This document shows, in pieces, positions 59,860-64,000 of a DNA stretch of 64,000 bases. Source of the DNA: Perkinsus marinus ATCC 50983 (lineage: Eukaryota > Perkinsozoa > Perkinsida > Perkinsidae); assembly GCF_000006405.1 (NCBI RefSeq), contig NW_003210828.1, forward strand, positions 5,688-69,687. Reading direction: 5' to 3'. How positions within the stretch are numbered: the stretch's first letter is position 1; each line of letters starts with the position of its first letter. The notes under the pieces were generated by a model. That model did not search any database. It had not been told where the DNA came from and saw only the letters and a list, made by a program, of their open reading frames with translations. The position numbers and the translations under genes are program-made.

Positions 59860-60954
59860 ATGTCGGTACGACAATACGCCCTCTCCGCGGTCCTTCTGTT
59901 CGCACCAGCGGTATTGCGCGGTCATCGCTCTACGCTGACGTTGATCCTGGGGCTGCTACTTTCTTATTCTGTCTTCTACTTCGACGGATCCGAGTACAGA
60001 CCACGGAGCCGGTAAGCAGCAAGTTTTCATGGTCCGTACGTTAGAGGGCTGAAGCCTGTCTTCTGCAGGTATTGGCCGGAACTTTTTGTTCCTGGCTGTC
60101 GAGTATATAATGCGCTACTAAGACGGCTCTTTACTAAGGTGTCGTTCATATTAGAGGATGCGGACGCCGTGAACTCTCTCCCTCAAGTCGTCTATTGTGC
60201 TCATCCCCACGGTGTTGTACCTTTCATCCATCCGTTCCTAATCAGTCGAGTGAAGCACAAAGTGTGCCCTCTCGGCGCGAGAGTACTTTTTAAGCTGCCA
60301 TTTATGCGGGAGATCTCCCTATGGTGTGGCGCAATAGATGCTAATAGGGAGACGGCTTTGGAAGCACTGAGAAAAGGCTTCAGCATCAGTATTGTTATCG
60401 GTGGTACGCGTGAGCAGATGATACCCTATTCACCAACACACGATACGATTGTGTGCAAGACCAGGATGGGATATGCTAAACTGGCATATGCAGCCGGCCG
60501 GGTTCCGATCGTACCATGTTATTGTTTCGGCCAATCAATTGCGCATGGTCAGATAGGACGCTCATACGCTCGGCCTTACCCCCCGCCTTCAGATACTGGG
60601 GTATTCATGCTCGCTTTCCGACAGCGCATACAACGAGCTCTGGGCATAGCACTACCTTTTCCGAAATCCGTGTTACCTAAGCATTTGGAAGACTTCGCCA
60701 TTGTTGTGGGAAAACCTCTGACGTGGCAAGAGGGGGATACCCCCGCAACGATGCACAAGAAGTGAGATTATTTCACGATCCCCGTCTTGATATCCTGCTG
60801 TAGCCATGGTACGGCGCATCGCTGTACCACCTGTCGTATCGAGCTGAACTCTTCCTTTTCATCGCACAGGTATGTTAATGCCGTAGAGGAATTATTCTAT
60901 CGCTACAGGAACCGATTTCCAGAATACAGTCACCGAGAACTGAGCAAGATATGA
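59860..60954 (+). CDS. DGAT2: Diacylglycerol/monoacylglycerol acyltransferase, DGAT2 family
   Basis: MSVRQYALSAVLLFAPAVLR (ATG 59860) begins a hydrophobic N-terminus with one or two membrane helices (LTLILGLLLSYSVFYF). After GTAAGC...TGCAG comes YWPELFVPGCRVYNALLRRL, then the main exon with the catalytic HPHG (VVYCAHPHGVVPF), FKLPFMREISLWCGAIDANR, SIVIGGTREQM (usual PGG) and MGYAKLAYAAGRVPIVPCYC (usual R+GF+++A...G..+VP). A final exon reads YVNAVEELFYRYRNRFPEYS and stops at 60954. The order and spacing are those of DGAT2. The enzyme makes triacylglycerol at the ER or lipid droplet. Variation: GGTRE replaces the usual GG(A/R)xE. Its start lies under 300 bases from the divergent CSE1 start. Confidence 0.92.
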
Positions 60955-62875
60955 TGCTGATCTCGGTTTTGATTTGTGACAACAGATATGATGAGAAACT
61001 AGTTTATCACCATTTTCTGATGTTATTTGCGTTGTCGCTGCTGCGAAGTTCCCAACTGAGGCGCTTTTGCTCCCGTGCTGTTCAGCTCAATATTTCGCTC
61101 TCTGTGAACTATCAACATACTCGTGCTTGGTCAGCCAATTCCGGGTATATGATCTACTATTGGTTCGTAGCCTCGATCGGGTTGGGGAGTTGGGAATCAA
61201 AATCGCAGGCATGTATCAAGTGTTCGAAGGTTGCTCAACTGGAATGAAGAGTTTAGGTCTAATGAGTACAATCTATCCGATGTGAGGATCCTGCCGAGTA
61301 CATTTGCCAAACAATTTTCGGCTGATTCCATAGAGGAACTTCGTTCTCGGAGGTTGGCAGGTGGTTATCAAAAGATATCACTGAAGATACTAAAGAATTA
61401 TTGTTGCTGTTATATCTCATCTCATTCGAATAGGTTTTTACATAACTCTCGGTTGACCCCTCAGTTTGCTCGAGTTTATGACTGAAGGCAAATTTGCGTG
61501 TACATCGGTCCCCAGTAGTCAGGCTCTGATTATTAGAGAGCTCTGGTATGGAACGATTAGCAATGAAGGCAAACTCATGGTACCAGCGTAAACAATGGTT
61601 AACGACGAAGCATGCACCAGCCTTCGTGTATTGGCCTCTATACTCATGAAATGGAGAATAGTGTCCTCGCAATTGCATGGGTGAAGTAAATGTCACCTAT
61701 TTCGGTTTCAAAATCAGCAGGAGGCCACTGTTGAACAGCTTCGCGATAATACTCATTATGTTGAAGTAACCACAGATAACACTCCGTCAAAGCGTCACGC
61801 TTATTATTATCATGCACTTCATCAATGCGAGTGAGTACTGAACGGCGATGGCCTCTTAGGATTGAGAAAACACGCCAAAATAGCATCATTATACGAATAT
61901 ACCTTATGTGCTACCGCCGTGTTAGTACACCACATTCACGATCCAGGTACAGGTTGAGCACGAGGTCTAACTGGTCCCAAAGTACTCACATCTCGACGAC
62001 GTGCTTGAGCGGGAAATAAGCAATGACAATTACCACAGACTCTCCGGCTGGCACTAGTAAAGTATTCCAATAACCTATCAGTTACCACACCACGACCAAA
62101 GTCAACACGATTACGATGGACACCATTTGCACGACGACGTTGGTCATACACAGTAGTCCACTGTTCAATTTCATGTTGCTCAATTTCAACCTGACTTGTA
62201 AGATACAACACAGCTCCCGGAACTGGAGATTTATGATCGTCTGCGATAGCATGAACAATCCTATTCTAATACGGAATACAGTAACAACTGCCAGAAATAA
62301 GGACTCCGTAGATACAATCAAATTGATGCATTGATTGCAGTAATATGCAACTTTCGGGCTTTGCCAATCAGAAACATTTCAAGCGTTCTAAGAACGCACA
62401 AAAGCACGTTTGAGTCCGACTACAACTAAGAACGCCGTTCTTCAACACAATCGGCAACGACGGCACAGTAACAGTCTTCACCTCCTCCACCTCTTCCTCA
62501 CTAGCAGAACTTGATGACGAGCTCGCACTACTTGATTTAACATCGCTTGCACTTTCAACATCATCAACAGGACTTGGAGGTTTCGAAGGCGATGAACCAC
62601 CACGGTGGTGGTGGTGGTTCACTCGTTCGGAACGAGTGAAGAAACTAATCCTTAGGATTACTTACTTCCTTTACGGTCACTTGTAGAAGAAGATCTCGAA
62701 GCAACCTGTTGATGTGACTGATGTACTACTCATATACTCTTCCGCACTCCCAGAAGACTTGAAAAGACTGATCGGCGAACTGTGGATAGTCTGATAGCGA
62801 TGAAACGATGGAGTATTTCAGAACTAAACTCAGTTGAGCCCAAGACAACTGACTAATTAGCAGATCGCATGATGT
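60955..62875. other. AT-rich region with scattered coding-like, possibly transposon-derived, pieces
   Basis: Base composition turns AT-rich after DGAT2. On the plus strand 61231-61420 reads RLLNWNEEFRSNEYNLSDVR and SADSIEELRSRRLAGGY. On the minus strand 61650-61890 reads TRIDEVHDNNKRDALTECYL and WLLQHNEYYREAVQQWP, which recalls the helitron-associated pattern of a short helix plus WL..N.YY. At 61940-62210 it reads VEIEQHEIEQWTTVYDQRRR, and at 62370-62620 a His- and Ser-rich start followed by SASEEEVEEVKTVTVPSLP. No complete gene or element ends could be defined. A helitron remnant is one guess at low confidence. Confidence 0.35.
62594..62660. repeat. Three adjacent short palindromes, two with single-base centres
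   Basis: Unit 1 has arms 62594-62603 and 62611-62620 (GAACCACCAC; with a one-base centre in the inner alignment). Unit 2 has arms 62618-62628 and 62630-62640, 11 bases, centre G 62629. Unit 3 has arms 62646-62652 and 62654-62660, 7 bases, centre T 62653. On the minus strand units 2 and 3 fall in a possible intron beginning GTAAGTAATCC. Confidence 0.9.
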
Positions 62876-64000
62876 TCAATCATCGTCCTCATCGTCATCA
62901 TCGCCTTTTTTCCGATTTGCAGGGTCCAAAGCAGCTAATCGCCCCTCCACGGCCGCGGCATGCTCTAGAATGGCTCGAATGACATGACCTATAAGTCTCT
63001 GGTAAAGCGGCTTCAATGATCTTTTACGGCGTCCCCGGCCTTAGATATACAATAAAATTTCGCGATAGGAACTCATAACAATGGTAAAACATCCCCTTAG
63101 TATCGATTTTATGTAGCTCGCTAACAATGACAATGGACGACGTCAGGAGCCAGTTTGTTTGAGAGCTCCCGACAACGACCAATTAGTACTGATCATTACA
63201 GTGCAATCATTTCACCTCAGAGGAATATCCGATGCTTCAACCGCATATCTCACTTTCTTCAGTGGAACCCCTACGCGATGCAAGCGTCTCTGCAACATTG
63301 GTCAGCTGCTTCACTGTTGCTTGAACGAAGGAACTGCAACCATTTGAGAAAACACTCGCCTTCTATTCCCCCGCGTCAACTCACCGAATATCTGTTATAC
63401 GCTGCCGATTCCTCCGATAGTACTTCTCGCGCAAGTCCCGGAAGTACCTTTACCACAGAACTTACCGTGAGCCAGGGCGTTATCTCGGCTCACGAACGTA
63501 ACCATCCAGAGATCTGGGCCTGCATTTGGTCATCCCTGTCCTGTATGACCGTTATATGGTGTTCATTCAAGTTAGCACCTGCGAACCAACTTCATGACTC
63601 CGATGATTGGCCAAGAGGAACCAATTTACAGGCGGCCATCATATCCTCTTTATTCGAAAGTGCTTCAATTTTCGCACTCTCTGTAACCAACGGCATGCCG
63701 GGAACCTCGAGTGATATTCTCCGGCTCTAATCAGTACAGAGTGGTCCATGAAACCATAACCTGGTCATGACTCACTGCAACACTCCCACGCGGAGACATC
63801 CCTTCCGGATGCGAATTATCCTCCGCTGAAGATTCAGAAAATTGACGATGTTTTCAGGAAGCGTCAACTACCAGGTGACCCTTCAGAAGCCAGAATTGGG
63901 TGCGTCCCCGCTGCGAATGATTCGAGCTCCGAGGATGCGGCTTGGAGTAGATCTTGAAGGAAAACCTGCAGGACATATCTCCGTGTTGCCGAATCATTCC
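62876..64000 (-). CDS. Partial hypothetical protein with Asp-rich C-terminus
   Basis: The gene is cut by the right window edge. Minus-strand exons read RRYVLQVFLQDLLQAASSEL, ISLEVPGMPLVTESAKIEAL, NEHHITVIQDRDDQMQAQIS, GWLRS joined over GTGAGC...TGCAG to SFVQATVKQLTNVAETLASR, and last KRSLKPLYQRLIGHVIRAIL with EHAAAVEGRLAALDPANRKK and GDDDDEDDD, stop 62876. The product is helical with a strongly acidic end. A 191-codon plus-strand frame over 63155-63730 is its shadow. No family is recognised. Confidence 0.5.

Noticed and set aside
63155-63730. 191-codon plus-strand frame
   Set aside because: Minus-strand exons across the same bases join in phase (GWLRS to SFVQATVKQL) and have better coding character, so the plus frame is a shadow.

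Overview
The window looks like nuclear DNA of an alveolate protist, most likely Perkinsus or a close relative (inference). Genes are dense and on both strands. They are cut by many short GT-AG introns (about 33-150 bases, with weak pyrimidine tracts). The gene set includes a calcium-dependent protein kinase, two RAP-domain organelle RNA proteins, an ASH-type flagellar domain and a SpoVS/Alba-like protein. All splice models were read by eye; internal exon borders are proposals, while reading frames and motifs are seen directly. There is one 100-N assembly gap (10017-10116).

Layout: 0.7-9.6 kb (minus) holds a RAP protein, a CDPK with a C-terminal extension, and an ASH-domain protein. 10-12.7 kb is repeat-rich: the gap sits in an inverted repeat, followed by a TGTCCAAA-rich tract and a decayed LINE with endonuclease and RNase H pieces but no visible reverse transcriptase. 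13.1-18.6 kb (plus) holds a Cgr1-type rRNA-processing protein, a long unknown protein and a three-finger CCCH protein. 19.2-23.7 kb holds a small secreted protein (minus), then (plus) a tiny protein, an OMS1/METTL7-like methyltransferase, a COMM-like protein and a Pin1 parvulin packed closely together. 24.4-30.3 kb (minus) holds a second RAP protein and a protein ending in a J-domain. 30.7-33.4 kb (plus) is the SAGA adaptor ADA2 with a divergent SANT domain. 33.6-41.9 kb is mostly minus: the spliceosome protein CLF1/crooked-neck, a SURP-WW protein and a hypothetical protein.

42-49.4 kb (plus) is the most unusual part. An NRPS-like synthetase spans 42.8-48.3 kb, with an adenylation domain, several membrane segments, a carrier domain and a condensation-like domain. 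It is followed at once by a SpoVS/Alba-like gene whose conserved domain changes frame at an AGG-T site. 49.8-50.8 kb (minus) encodes a HEI10/Zip3-like meiotic RING protein. 50.9-59.6 kb (minus) holds a zinc-finger protein, a LEA/DUF3712-like membrane protein, a small gene, and the exportin CSE1. 59.9-61 kb (plus) is a DGAT2 acyltransferase. 61-62.7 kb is AT-rich with transposon-like coding scraps, and the window ends inside a minus-strand gene with an Asp-rich tail.

A recurring structural signal is a set of perfect or near-perfect palindromes with a single-base centre (3.2, 24.1, 30.5 and 62.6 kb) plus other hairpins (10.1-10.3, 14.6, 19.9 kb), all in introns or between genes.
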